DNA from: Adineta ricciae
Taxonomy: Eukaryota; Rotifera; Eurotatoria; Adinetida; Adinetidae
Assembly: GCA_905250025.1 (NCBI GenBank)
Contig: CAJNOJ010000014.1
Coordinates: 69,624 to 133,623 of the forward strand
Reading direction: 5' to 3'
Length of the DNA: 64,000 nucleotides
The translations under genes and the position numbers were made by a program. Below are positions 12,341 to 23,834 of the stretch, piece after piece (the stretch's first letter is position 1; the number at the start of each line of letters is the position of its first letter). The notes beneath the pieces are model-generated. The model was not told the DNA's origin. It searched no databases and was given only the letters and a program-made list of their open reading frames with translations.

Positions 12341-14170
12341 ATGGCGCAGAGCAGAGACAATCCATTGAGTTTCGATGTTCTCTCTTGGGATACTATCGCA
12401 GATTATTTGAAAACGAATATTCAAAGTAAACGAAGTAGTCCAACTGAACATTGGTTAGAATTATTAAATGAACGTGTGGCAAACTCTCATCGGGAACTGG
12501 CACAAACGACGCCAGTAGTCAATAACTATATGCAATGGTTGCGAGCACGAGGAAAAACTATCAAAGCACCATCGAAAACGATTCCGTCGTCGATATTAGG
12601 TAAACAACGCCAAAATGTTTCTACAAAGTTGTTCAGATGAAATTTTCAGGACCGAAGATTGTCGAGGGTGAACTTATTGACGCTCGAATATCTTGCCGAG
12701 GTCCTGATGATAAATTATACGATCGAGATGCACAATTGAGACAACGTTTGCCCCGAGGATGCACTCTAATGCAATGCCGATTGAAAGATGAAGCACAACC
12801 ACGATTAGATTTCGTTGTGTTTGCATTACGAAAATTCAGTGGTGGTCTTGGGTATATCTGGCTTATTTTTCAATGTGAATAGACGAAGAATCTTCTTCTT
12901 GTTTAGTGATGATGATGATCGGGAAGACGATAATCAAGCATGGCTTCGATACTTTCTTGAAAACCCTCGTACAGCGTCTCAAATTATTTGCACAAAAAAA
13001 GTCAATGGTAAAATAGACAAAACATCCGTGATTTTCTTCTACTGATATTCGTAGGTGAAGCATGTCATCTGTCGTGCGTTGCACTTCCACCTGACAATCG
13101 TCTAATGTTAATTGCTGGCTCGAAGAATGTTCATTTATGTTTCCGTAGCCATTCCGATATTGCGATGTATGGAAATGACACAACATATAACTATGCAAGT
13201 TCATTTTGTCATACTATTCTTGATACTTTGGCCCGAATGCCGGACAAAGGATCACGATTATTGAATTTTCTATCATTAACACGTTATACAGCTGTTTTTG
13301 AGATTCTGAACTATGCTCATCAACATGTGGTTGACTTAACGTATTTAAAAGATACGCATAATAGTTCCGAATTGAAATTCATTACGTTTTCACAAGTTCC
13401 ACAAGACTTTGATGCTGCTGTCACTAACCTATGTGCATTACCACCGGATTATGCGATTGAAATTGCTCGCTGTTTACATTTATCAACAACTGAGTATGAT
13501 ATAATTGAGAATCAATCTCATCTTCTCAATGAATACCTCACATCCATCAAATATCGACAAGAATGCGAAGGTCTGTCTTTCAAATGATCTCCATTTCGTC
13601 ATTACTCTCTTTCTTTCCTCAGGTAGTGTCCTTTACTTCCTGAATAAAGACGATCAGGTGATTGGTTTATTAAAAAAGAAAACGATTTGGTACGTGATCC
13701 TTCGTGCTATTCGAGAAAAGGTTCGCCCGATGTTACAACACTGGGAGAAAGAACGAAAAATGGACGTGGCTGAAACTAGTCGCAGGGTAACTGGTCGCTT
13801 GAAAGCGATACAGAAATGGTTGGGTTTCTCCGATGAAATTCTCACTCAATGGACATTGCTAGCGGGACAATTCATAAACTGGGTAGCTGAAGGCGGGAAG
13901 AAAAGAACGATAACACGAGAAGATATTGCTGATCTCTATCCAATTGTTTGGTCAAAGTTTCTTCGAGAAACGAATAATGATGGCAATTTTATGAGCAAAA
14001 TGATGAGTGGAATTCGCGAAGAAGATGTTTGGAAGGAACTGAATGAAATGAAACTTGATGAAAGAAAAAGCAAAGGTGAACGCAAATCAAAAACAAAACA
14101 ACCAAGTGATTTAGAATGCGGTGAAGATATTGATGCAGATCCAGAAGAAGATGACGAAGTAGAAAACTAA
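12341..14170 (+). CDS. nucleotidyltransferase of the RNA/DNA-ligase fold, family unassigned
   Basis: Five exons (12341-12599, 12650-12851, 12907-13007, 13055-13570, 13623-14170) splice in frame to 541 residues. Covalent-nucleotidyltransferase motifs appear in the right order: motif I KVNG with candidate adenylated Lys185; a motif-III-like GSKNVHLCFR (209-218); motif IIIa VFEIL with Glu270; motif IV EGSVLYFL from Glu359; motif V GLLKKKTIWY with Lys377-379. Three introns cut at or next to motif Gly codons, so single-frame reading hides them. Residues 1-150 are of unknown fold and the C-terminus is a Lys-rich then acidic tail (about 490-541). Such enzymes adenylylate or guanylylate themselves and join nucleic acid ends; DNA ligase, RNA ligase and capping enzyme cannot be told apart here. 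No OB-fold or zinc site is evident. A second ATG at 12329 is possible. Confidence 0.7.
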
Positions 14171-15194
14171 ATTTTTGGTTTTATATCACAAATATATAGA
14201 AACCAGACATGGGAAAGTCAAGTTACTTTTTACTTGATTTGATTTGATCCAAAACTAGCCTACAAATCCAAATCCTGTGAAAACCATAAAAGAAGTGGCT
14301 TTAATGAGTATTCAGAGCTTCTGTATCAATATAATGCTAGAAAAGTAACTTTTATTGGTTTCTGATCAAAGCTACCTGGATTTCACGTTAGTAAATTTGA
14401 CTTGACTTGTCAAAATGCCTGACTTGTCCAACTCTGGCAGAAATGCTTTTACACCCCTTTCGAAAAGTATAAAAGAAAATTGATTTCATATGTTAACCTC
14501 ATAGAAGAGAAAACGTATTGACAGGAAAGACGCATTTGTTGAAATGCTAAGCAAAGATCATTCCATGACGTTGTGTATACTAACTAACGTAAACAAATTG
14601 AATAGATAACATACTTATCCCGAATTATCATCTCCGCATGCTGTAAAAGATAAATGTGGCATATCAGTGCATCTGAAATTCACTGTCGAACTTTTATCGT
14701 TGCTTGTTCGACTGCTAAAAATACCTTATCTTCTCTTTACTTATGCTCGGAGAAGAATATTTTCAAAGTAAATACACAGCGGAATCATCAGTCGAGAAAA
14801 CGGGTTGTTTTACGTGCGTACTTTTCTTTCTCTCGTTTCTTCTACGACGCGTATGGTTACATCAACTTCATGTATTTGCGAATCAGACTGAGTTTAGAAT
14901 TGAGAAGGAACAAATGAGAGAGTAATGGTGGACAAAATAAATACAACATTGTCTTTCACAACGCGAAGGCTTGTCATAGAACAGGAAAATATGACGAGCG
15001 TAGAAACAGTTGTGGGGGTGTTGATAGGAAATCGAAGCAGAAAATACCCGAAGACGCGAAGATAGAAGTTCTAGAATCGCAAAGAATTTGTGGCATCTTG
15101 TCTTCTCATCGTTGTTGATTTCTCCTCAAATCTTATTCGGCCGCCATTTTACTTTGTTTTTCTTCAGATTTCATTGTATCCGTCACACTTCAAC
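14171..15194. other. intergenic: ligase-like 3' flank and FAR promoter
   Basis: No gene seen. The ORFs at 14654-14925 overlap in two frames and have no family signal. A TTCTTCAG acceptor-like site ends at 15167, 27 nt before the FAR start, consistent with a spliced-leader site or 5' UTR intron. Confidence 0.5.
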
Positions 15195-16875
15195 ATGTCG
15201 GCAAGTATAAGCGAGTTTTACAACGGAAAAACTGTCTTAGTTTTTGGCTCGACCACATTTCCAGGCAAAGTTTTGCTAGAGAAACTGCTACGTTCATGTC
15301 CAAATCTAGAGAACATCTATTGTCCGATTCGACCGACGACCAAAAGTCAAATACATCAGCTTTCGCCTATGGATACATTTGCTGAAATCTACACAACAAA
15401 ACTGTTCGACCGTGTCAGACGTAATAACCCAAAATTTCAAGAGAAGATTATTCCATTTGATATTAATCTTCTCATCTCATCGCCGACAATCACGGAGGCC
15501 GAGAGAGATCTCGATGAAAACAAACAACTGCCGCAAGGAGTTTCATGGAGGAAATTACAAGAAACTATCGATGTATGTTTCTACATCGCAAATAATTCAG
15601 TCGATTTTGAGGAACAAAATCTGAAAGATATGATACACACGAATGTTATGGATTTGAAGATTATTTTAACTTTCTTGAAGACATGCACACAATTAAAATC
15701 AATTGTTTACTTATCGTCGATCTACGCAAATATCGGTAGAACATTTCTTTCATTCATCAGCATTTTCATCACGATATTTTCCCTTAGATTGTCCGTATAT
15801 CGACGAATGCATTTATCCATGTCTGATTGATCCACAGAAACTAGTTGATGCACTCGATTGGATGGATAAAGATATGGTTGCGTTAGCCACTCCGAAACTA
15901 ATTGGACCAAAACCAAATGCATTCACATTTTCACATTGGTTAGCTGAAACAATCTTAGCCGAAGAACAAAAGCATCTTCCGTCGATCTCGATTGTTCGCG
16001 TCTCGATCATAGGCGCCGCATGGAAAGAACCCTATCCTGGTTGGGTAGAAAAATCCGATGGACCAAGCGAGTTATTCGTTGCCGCCGGTCGGGGCTACTT
16101 GCGTTCGATGAAAAGCGATTCGAATGACATTCTCGACATTGTGCCCGTCGACATCCCTGTTAATCTACTAATTGCCGCATCGTGGGAGAAATACCATGAG
16201 GAAAACCGAGAACGTTTGACAATTTATCATTGTACGTCAAGTGGATTAAATCCATTTCATTGGCAAGAGATGAGCAATTATTTTACTGAATATTCCAAAC
16301 GTATTCCGTATGAACACGCATTTCGTCGGCCTAATCTATCCATGACAAGCCATAGTCTAATTCATGATTCGTACGTGTTCTTTTCACACTTGATTCCAGC
16401 TCACTTAGCTGATATTGGCCTACGTTTGATTGGTCGCAAAGCACATGTAGTTAATATCTATAAAAATCTTCATCGAATTCTTCTTGGTCTCGAGTCGTTT
16501 ACACATCGGGGTGAAATTCAATGTTCTTATGATAGTCTAAATTCATTAAGACAATTAGTTAGTGAAACAAATAATTCAACTGAATTCTATTTCGACATCC
16601 GAGCATTGCACTGGCCAACCTATATTGAATCGTATTTGATTGGAACGAAACGGTATGTTCTCAATGAGGATATAAACTCTTTGAATGGTGCGCATAAGCA
16701 TTTGAATAATCTGCGAAACATTCGCTGGACATTCAACACGATTGTTCTTGTTCTTCTTTGGAGAATATTCATATCGAAACGACCAACAGCAAGAAATCTT
16801 TGGTATTTCATAATGAACTTTTTCGTGGCCAAATTTGTTCGATTCTTCAAAATCTTTAGCGCAGGAAATACATAA
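15195..16875 (+). CDS. fatty acyl-CoA reductase homologue, probably catalytically inactive
   Basis: Two exons (15195-15735, 15788-16875; 52-nt intron) give 542 residues, near the FAR1 length of 515. Similarity to FAR1/FAR2 runs end to end: GKVLLEKLLRSCPNLENIY, LVDALDWMDKDMV, TPKLIGPKPN, WKEPYPGWVEKSDGPSELFV, VPVDIPVNLL, NPFHWQEMSNY, RRPNLSMTS, LHWPTYIESYLIGTKRYVLN and a C-terminal hydrophobic anchor near FNTIVLVLLWRIFI. Active enzymes reduce fatty acyl-CoA to alcohols with NADPH on peroxisomes. Here the Rossmann GATGFLG is GSTTFPG (residues 18-24), and the catalytic YxxxK (YIYTK in FAR1) is FTFSH. Both Tyr and Lys are gone while the frame is intact, so it is more likely a pseudoenzyme than a pseudogene. 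Confidence 0.9.
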
Positions 16876-18200
16876 CATTGATGGATAGAAATCTTTCTAT
16901 ACGACATACTTATATACAGTACTTTCTTCTTCTAACTCTATTAGACCGGTTCATGTTGTTTTTGTCTTCAATTCTTCTTTTGGTGTCGTTTGTTTGTGGC
17001 TTTAGTTACAAAATAAATTTTAAAAAAAAGATGACTGTCCGACACACAAACTAAATCGATCATTTATTCTTCAAAAAAGTACTTGATGTCATACAGAATA
17101 AACGCGATATGCTTGAGTATCTAATTACTACGGAAAGAAAATATTTATCTTATTTGGTGATACATTGTCAGTGGGAGGTGAGTCAAACTGTAAAATCGAA
17201 TCCAGACTCTACCTACAGGTCGATGAAGTTCACTTCATTTGAACTCGAGCTTGTCTGCCTTCTACTTTTGTCATACTGACCTTTTTCTTACGAGTTTGTC
17301 GATATCTAAAGGCAAGAACTACTAATTTATTGCGAAACTGAATCGTTTTGATGAGAAAACTGCACCGAAAGGTGAAATGCGAGCTATGTTTATCTTCAGT
17401 TTGGCGCATCGCATATATTTTCACAATGTAATTCAATTGATTTAGTGAATAACCTTGACCTGGCAAAATTCAGTAGACAAAAAAAGTCATCAGAGAAAGA
17501 TTTACTTCATCGCCATCGTTACAGTTGCATGTGCATTAGAATAAATTTAGATAAAGATCTTTACTTATCTCTACATCGATCCTTGCAAATGATCTCTATA
17601 GTCAATGTGTTAAAACAATCGCAACGCAGTTCGTACTGCTCTGTCGTCGGTTACTTTGACACGTTGTTTTTTTTTGTAACAAACTCGAACCAGAGAGAAT
17701 TGCCTCCTTGGTAGGTTCTTTGATTCTCTCGATAATGTGAACAAAACTTGGAGTAATGATCATTCTCCTTGTCGTTTTTTTTTGCGCAAATCTTTGAAAT
17801 TCTCATGTCTTTTGTGCATTTCTCGATTCAATAGTGAATGATTGTTCGGGTCCGATCCGTTCGTCTATTGAGACCAAGAAAGTCAAATGACAAAATAACA
17901 ATACGTTTAGCTTTCTGTATTATATACAATAATTATAAGCGAAACAAAAGCGAGAATGTGAATTCTCCACCCACGCATTAGAAAATAGTTTAGTAGAATT
18001 TTCTCGAGAGTTTTCGATAGCTTTGATGTCCGATATTTATCGACTGATGTCAAGAAAAGGGAGAGCAGAGGGAGGCAGAGAGAGAAATTCTATTTTTCTT
18101 TCTCTCTCGCTCGATTTCCAACGATTGTTGATAAGCAAATGAATATTTCAGTCACTTCTTCTCTTATACTAATCGACAGTCTTTTACAATCTCGAAAAAC
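16876..18200. other. intergenic: FAR 3' flank and peptide-gene promoter
   Basis: Contains the FAR poly(A) signal near 17012 and a pyrimidine-rich stretch just before the peptide gene (about 18090-18130). The 78-codon minus ORF at 17230-17466 and the plus ORF at 17445-17714 lack any recognisable domain. Confidence 0.5.
17012..17017 (+). terminator. polyadenylation signal AATAAA of the FAR homologue
   Basis: AATAAA 137 nt after the stop codon, followed by an A-rich run. Confidence 0.45.
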
Positions 18201-18553
18201 ATGATCATGTCAACTTCGTTCGTACGTTTTCTCATATTCATCATAGTTTGTTTATCCATTGCTCATGCATATCCATCATCAATGACCAAACAGAAATGGG
18301 TAAATCCAGTTTCTGTCAGTCGTTCAATTTCATTCCTATTCTCATTTGTTTAGTTACAAGGAAGTCTTGAACATCACCCTCAAGTTGTTTATGAACTTTC
18401 ATCGGACAGTGTTGATACTGGTAACCGAAGATTCTGCTTGTTTGCTTTTGTATCTATTCGCTTTTTTTGGTTCATTTAGATCTGATCGAAAATGATGGTT
18501 TTCCAACATGGTTGTATCGTTCGCGTAAATTCTGTTGTGCACCTCCATTGTAA
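18201..18553 (+). CDS. small secreted peptide precursor (candidate neuropeptide)
   Basis: I do not recognise the family. Three exons (18201-18299, 18354-18420, 18480-18553) with clean GT-AG introns of 54 and 59 nt join in frame to 79 residues. Residues 1-23 form a signal peptide: a short basic start, a hydrophobic core FLIFIIVCLSIA, and a likely cut after AHA. The rest is acidic/polar and ends GFPTWLYRSRKFCCAPPL. The basic run RSRK precedes a C-terminal FCCAPPL with two adjacent Cys, which fits prohormone processing, but no C-terminal amidation Gly is present. A second ATG at 18207 is equally usable. The gene converges on TPRA1 with only 118 bp between stop codons. It could also be a cysteine-containing antimicrobial or structural peptide. 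Confidence 0.6.
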
Positions 18554-18671
18554 CTTGCTTTTCTTGATTTATGAAAAAAGAAACTCGAAGAATTATATAT
18601 TGAAGAAAAGATCGCGAAGAGGAAAAAACTACTAGAAATCTTTCACAAATTTTTCCATTGTCTCTTTTTTT

Positions 18672-20093
18672 TTACAAAACCGGCTGGATTATGTTTGTTG
18701 AAGATGAGATATCTTCGAATTGCCCATCCAGTCTTTCGTCCGTTGAATTCGATATTAATGGATTCGTATCGATTAGTTTATCATCTTCATCATCGGGATT
18801 TACTAACGTTGTATCGGCATACATTATTTGAGGAATACGTACTTGGGAACTAAAATCTAAACTATTAACACTAAGGATTTCCCTGAGATTCTCTTACCTT
18901 AACATTCGACGGAGAAATTGATAGTAAACAAATGGAGCAAAACATGTATAGAATATACAAGTTGTACCTTCGACGATACTAAACAAGGAAATTGAGCGGA
19001 CGATTCAGATGAGAAACATACCACATGCTATAGATGGTTGTCTCAGTTAAGTTCAATGTTGCTCCAACAATTTGAATGAGATTAATTAAAGCCAAAATAA
19101 AGCAATAGATATAAAACGAGCGACGAACTGAATTGAAATATCGAATACATTGAAAGCAACAACAATCAGTTCGAGTTCTTTACCTGGCAAATAATTTTGA
19201 CGATGCCGACGTAGACATGATAAAATCAAGAGAAGAAAGTAGATCTGGATAAACTCTATAGTTCAAACGTTGTTTTTGATAACGAGAAGATCTTACCATT
19301 AAGGATGTCGAACTCGATATGAGAAAAAATCGCATTCCACCATGTGAATAAAGATTATAACTTCCCGTCTGAAATCGTATCGGTCGGGTATCGTTACGAA
19401 ATTCTAACAAAGCCTTGAATGGAAAAACCTTTTGTAGTGAATGTATGATATATCAGAAGAACTTTTACTTGAATAGATATGAATATCGAAGTGAGAATAA
19501 ACGAAAAGAGCAAGATTTTCATCGTTTTCATTGAATTCAACGATCCTATAAAATCGAATCAGGGATATCTCGGTTTCTTCGTTGTTTTCAATTTACCAAA
19601 ACAAAGCCCGAAGAAAAGAATACTCAGTTCCGTCCATAGAACTGCCAATTGAACCAATAGCCAGAGAATCTATTCTCAAATTCTCTAATAAACCTATGAA
19701 ACTAACAATTACTCCTACTTTCGCGAGAATTTCCTGCACAGAAAACGCTTGCTCGGGAAATATCATTACAAATACGCATCGCATTAGGTTACTTATTGTA
19801 ATCAAAACAAGTAAACAAGTAACACTGAATAGTAATGGTTTATGAATATTGAGTTTAGTTCGTGTTCGAATCCATTTAATGATTAAGAATAAGAGAAAAA
19901 CGACATTGGGAATGAGAATGATCACATCGAAGTATCGAATTCTAACAAAGAGAAGCACATGCAGCGTTATTGAATGTCATCAATGTTGGATGTTAGTAGG
20001 AATTTTATGAGTGATGAACACTTACTTAGACAAAAGGATTCTCTCGGTTCGCAAGCGAACACAGAACGGTAAGTATTTCGAATCAAGTAACAT
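18672..20093 (-). CDS. TPRA1: TPRA1-like seven-transmembrane protein
   Basis: Homologue of transmembrane protein adipocyte-associated 1 (GPR175), an orphan seven-helix protein reported to dampen hedgehog signalling in mammals. Readable blocks: exon 1 from ATG at 20093 (MLLDSKYLPFCVRLRTERIL), then KIRYFDVIILIPNVVFLLF, LLFSVTCLLVLITISNLMRC, ILAKVGVIVSFIGLLENLRI, and NLYSHGGMRFFLISSSTSLM, matching NIYGHGGRQFWLVSS of TPRA1. The C-terminal cytoplasmic tail is acidic and ends NIIQPVL. Introns are short. TTTTAG directly abuts the start ATG, an acceptor-like context with no visible donor. Exon boundaries in 18840-19580 were not all worked out. Confidence 0.85.
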
Positions 20094-20252
20094 CTAAAAC
20101 ATTGAATTCGATTTTATTGAGATTCATTAGAGAAGAAAAATTCCACTTGACAAAATGTGAAAGGAAATGCCCGAGCAAAAACAAAACATAGCATGCATGG
20201 TAAAGAAAAAGTACGGAAGAGTATCGATAATGAATATGTGAAAAGAAAATGT

Positions 20253-20258
20253 TTTATT
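20253..20258 (-). terminator. polyadenylation signal AATAAA of the myosin light chain gene
   Basis: Minus-strand AATAAA 12 nt after the stop codon, an unusually short 3' UTR. Confidence 0.45.
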
Positions 20259-20269
20259 ATTTGAACACT

Positions 20270-20767
20270 TCAATATCGAAGTAATTTGCGAACCCATTCT
20301 TCATAATGTATGAGACCATTTTTGTCTTCGAGGCCGATAAGTAATTGTTCAACTTCTTCATCTGTCAATCGTTCACCTAGATTAGTTAATAAATGACGAA
20401 GTTCAGCTGATGAAATATGACCATTTTGTTCTTTATCGAACACTTTCAAGCCTGAAATAAACCGTCAATCAACATGTGTTCATTTTGTCATCATAAAATG
20501 AAACATACCTTCGATAAGTTCGCCTTCGTTCATGCTATTGTCCTTCTTCTTTGCTAATGAATCGTATAATGGTAAGAATTCTTCGAATGAGATGCGATCG
20601 GTTTTCAAGTTTTGTGTTGTACTTTTGATTTGTCCTTCAGTCGGGTTCAATCCCAGTGCTCGAACGACTTCACCAAATAAGTGTTTCGGAATTTTATCAT
20701 CGCCACGATCATCGAACAGATTGAAAGCTTCGCGAAAATCCGGCAAATCATCTCGTACAGGCGGCAT
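20270..20767 (-). CDS. myosin essential (alkali) light chain
   Basis: Calmodulin-superfamily subunit that braces the myosin lever arm. About 146 residues in two exons with one intron near 20460-20513. Order: [20 protein letters not shown] then [11 protein letters not shown] (EF-hand 1 region), [55 protein letters not shown] and a final [15 protein letters not shown]. The text LRALGLNPT and [10 protein letters not shown] are essential-light-chain signatures rather than calmodulin. The canonical Ca-binding acidic residues are incomplete in the loops, as usual for this family. Start at MPPVRDD (20767); the upstream in-frame text is UTR. A regulatory light chain is excluded because there is no N-terminal phosphorylatable Ser motif. 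Confidence 0.88.
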
Positions 20768-21322
20768 AGTTTCTCTCCAAACAATGAAACAAAGTGTCAA
20801 TTGCCTTGTCTATTTAAATAAACGGTGCTATTTGCTGACTTTGTATAGTGTAGGCGATGTCTATCGTATAGAATGTATGCAATGTGAATGATGTTTGATG
20901 TAGGTGGTAAAGAACGAAAGCGATGAGAAGAAGAACGCTTTCGTTTCTTTTTCTCCACTCCTCTCTGTCCGTATGTTATGTGAAAAGTGTGAATCAAACA
21001 TTCGACATATACTGATAAGAATAATGACAGATTCATTCTCTTATATAATATTGCTATGACTAATTCGAAATGAAATCATACTTTGCAAAATCTAGAACAG
21101 AAGAGATCATTGTTATCACAAAAAAATCTTTCGTTTTTTTTTCTTTTCTTCGAGATACATCCCCGTTTGACTAACATTATCATGAGAAAATGAACAACAA
21201 TGTGGCTTGTATGGTTAAAAAGAATGATTGAGACGAATAAATTAAGTAAAATGTTCGTTCTATTTACAATACGATCGCAAGTGTCAAAAGATTCATTTTC
21301 ATACTCTCAAGACAAGTTGTCT
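20768..21322. other. intergenic between light chain 5' side and RUFY 3' side
   Basis: No gene seen; AT-rich with pyrimidine runs. It holds the light-chain promoter and the RUFY 3' UTR. Confidence 0.5.
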
Positions 21323-23834
21323 TCATAGACTATTGACTGCACATTGTGCTAATAAATGATTACGACACGTATCGCACACACGAACCGGTTTGTTCGAGCT
21401 AGGTAAAGGTAATTTTGTCCCTGCACATGCTTCGCAAAAGATTTGACCACAACTAAATGAATCGCAACGATCGGTACACTGAAGAAATCATCTGTTTTCG
21501 AACTTACTTTCGACAATGATGTTTTCGTCGAAGTGAACTGAATTCTTTTTTACATTGACAACAGTCTTTGACATCTTCGTCTTTCATCCACGTAGATAAT
21601 CGTAAACCGTCTTTTTCTCGAAATTCATCTTCTCGTTTGATGGATACCTCCAATTTCAATGCCAGTTCTCTTATCGTCTCTTCTTGTTCTTGAAACTTCT
21701 TTTGTAGATCGTTGTGTTGCTTCGTCATTTCTTTTTTATACGAATCATATTCCTAAAGTCGCTCAGTTTGCACAAACAAAGAACTTCGCAATAAATCAAA
21801 TTACTTGTTTGATTAGATTCAGTTCGTGAACATCGAATTGTAGTGAAGAAACTTTCTCTTTTTCACTTGTCAACGTTTGTTGAAGACGTTGACGAAAGTC
21901 TTTCTCGACACGTAGATCAGTTTCGATCGATGTTCTAAAGAAAATCTCTTTTTTTGCAGAGAGCAAAAACGAAATCAAATACGAACTTTTCAGCATCGAT
22001 TTTAGCCAGTTCCCGACTCAAAGATTCATTGGTGTCGTTGAGTGCATGTTTTTCTCTGTTAATCTCTTCGATACTTTTCAAAATCAAATATCAGATGAGT
22101 CTTCTACATTATGAAAGAATGTCGTCATCTTACTTTGTTTCTAATTGGCTAATTGTCTGTCGTAACATTTGATTTTCTTTTTCCAAAGCTTGCGTTTGAT
22201 GTTCATACTCCTCATTTCGATTACTTTCAATCTAGAATGAAGAATTCCACAATTTAGAAAGTGTAAACAAAGAATTCACGACAAAATACTTGTAATTTCT
22301 CAGAAAGTCGAATATTTTCATCTTTGATACCGTCAATTTGCTCTTTCATATGAGTATACATTGTCGTTTTGAAGTCCATGTCTTTTTCCATGAGTTTCGT
22401 TGCTTCGATGAAATCATTTTTCTGCGATAATTGCAATTGATACTCATTTTCAATATCCTAAATGATCCACAGTTGTACGAAGATGTTTTCTTGTTCGAAA
22501 TGACTTACGAGCTTTGATAAACATTCATCATTGTATTTCTTTTGCAATTCATTGTAAAGAAGATCCAGGCCAGTACGAGAGTTCTGATATGTTTCACGTT
22601 CAACTGCCATATCTGCATTGAGTGCCTGAAGAACATTGACAAGTAATGATTGACAATAATTGGAAAATGTTTACTTCGATTTTCACTTGATAAAATGCTT
22701 GAATTTGCTCTTTTTCCGTCTTGGCTTTGCTTAAATCAGTTTCTAACTGTTCAATTCGAAATTTTTGTACTATCCCATCTTCAATTAAAGATCTGTTGGT
22801 TTGTTCAACTGTTTGTAAACGTTCTTGCAAGCTACTCACTGTTTTCCTACATGAAACAGACTAGCAATGAAGAAAAACTACCGTTTTTAGATGAAATTTA
22901 CTGTAGATTACGATGAAGTTCTTCGATATAATTCTTTTGATCAATTATATTCGAAATGCGTTGATCATCAAATGTTGACACATCGTTCGTATTGCAAATA
23001 ATCACCGTATCAGAATTCTGCGTGCTTGTTCGTGTTAATGGTGACGATGATAAAGATGAATAGTCATCTAATTCATCGATTTGATCTTCAATAGCACCTG
23101 GAGGATGAGTATTATTCAATGTTGGTTGAGATGGAATACGTCTTTCACGTAAATACAGACTGTAATAAATCGTTGTTTCGCTTGGCTGATCAAGTGATGC
23201 TTCTTTTAAACAAAAGTTGAGATCCAACACATTTAAACCAACTAATAAACCAGTAATGATGGAGATTTCATCTGAGAGTAACAATGCGTGAGATTCGTAA
23301 AGATCTTTTAGTTCTTGTTTTTGTTCAACAAGAATTTTAAAATAGTCAGCTAGACGTTTCTGCATCAAAGCTAAACGTAACCATGCGCGTACGCGACCCA
23401 GGGATGTGCGAATGTTGGTCATCTCTTTCGATGATAGAGAAATTTCCAAAACATCTGTATTGCTTGATTTCTTCGAGATGAGTTCAATTAGCGGCCAAAG
23501 ATCTCGTCGATTGGCTGCTGATGTGAGTGGGAACGACTTTTTACCGGTATAACCATGTAAAAGGATGTGTTCGAAGACGATAAAGAAATGCTTCAGAGGA
23601 AAATATTCTTTTTCAAGTAAACGTTCATGTCGTAAACTTGAATTCAATAAATCTTTCATAACCAATTTGAAAATACATAACAAGTTTTGTTTTTCGATCA
23701 GTAAACCGTCGAAATCTAAGCAGAATTCGAACTGAAATTGATCGAATTGTATTGCAAATGAAAGTTTTACTTTGCTCCGGGGAATTGAACAGACTACTTA
23801 ACGAACGTCCATCACTTGTTAATGAAAACGGCAT
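21323..23834 (-). CDS. RUFY1: RUN and FYVE domain protein (RUFY1/2 type)
   Basis: Endosomal adaptor: RUN domain, long coiled coil, FYVE finger binding phosphatidylinositol 3-phosphate. The RUN domain is in 22898-23760: LLNSSLRHERLLEKEYFPL, KHFFIVFEHILLHGYTGKKS, GRVRAWLRLALMQKRLADYF and SDEISIITGLLVGLNVLDLN. Next comes DQKNYIEELHRNLQ, then about 1.2 kb of coiled coil in small exons (for example LRVEKDFRQRLQQTL). FYVE is at the end: WMKDEDVKDCCQCKKEF, SSLRRKHHCRKCGQIFCEAC and KPVRVCDTC, with the WxxD, RRKHHCR and RVC motifs and all eight zinc Cys/His ligands. The start is the first true ATG at 23834 (MPFSLTSDGRS). An AG acceptor-like site lies about 40 nt upstream. RUFY1 versus RUFY2 cannot be decided. 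Confidence 0.9.

Noticed and set aside
12341..14170. Identity as C12orf29/RLIG1 RNA ligase
   Set aside because: Motif spacing and the sequence around KVNG and EGSVLYFL do not match that family as I know it; only the superfamily assignment is supported.
17230..17466. 78-codon minus-strand ORF with a basic start
   Set aside because: No signal peptide, domain or splice partner; within AT-rich 3' flanking DNA.
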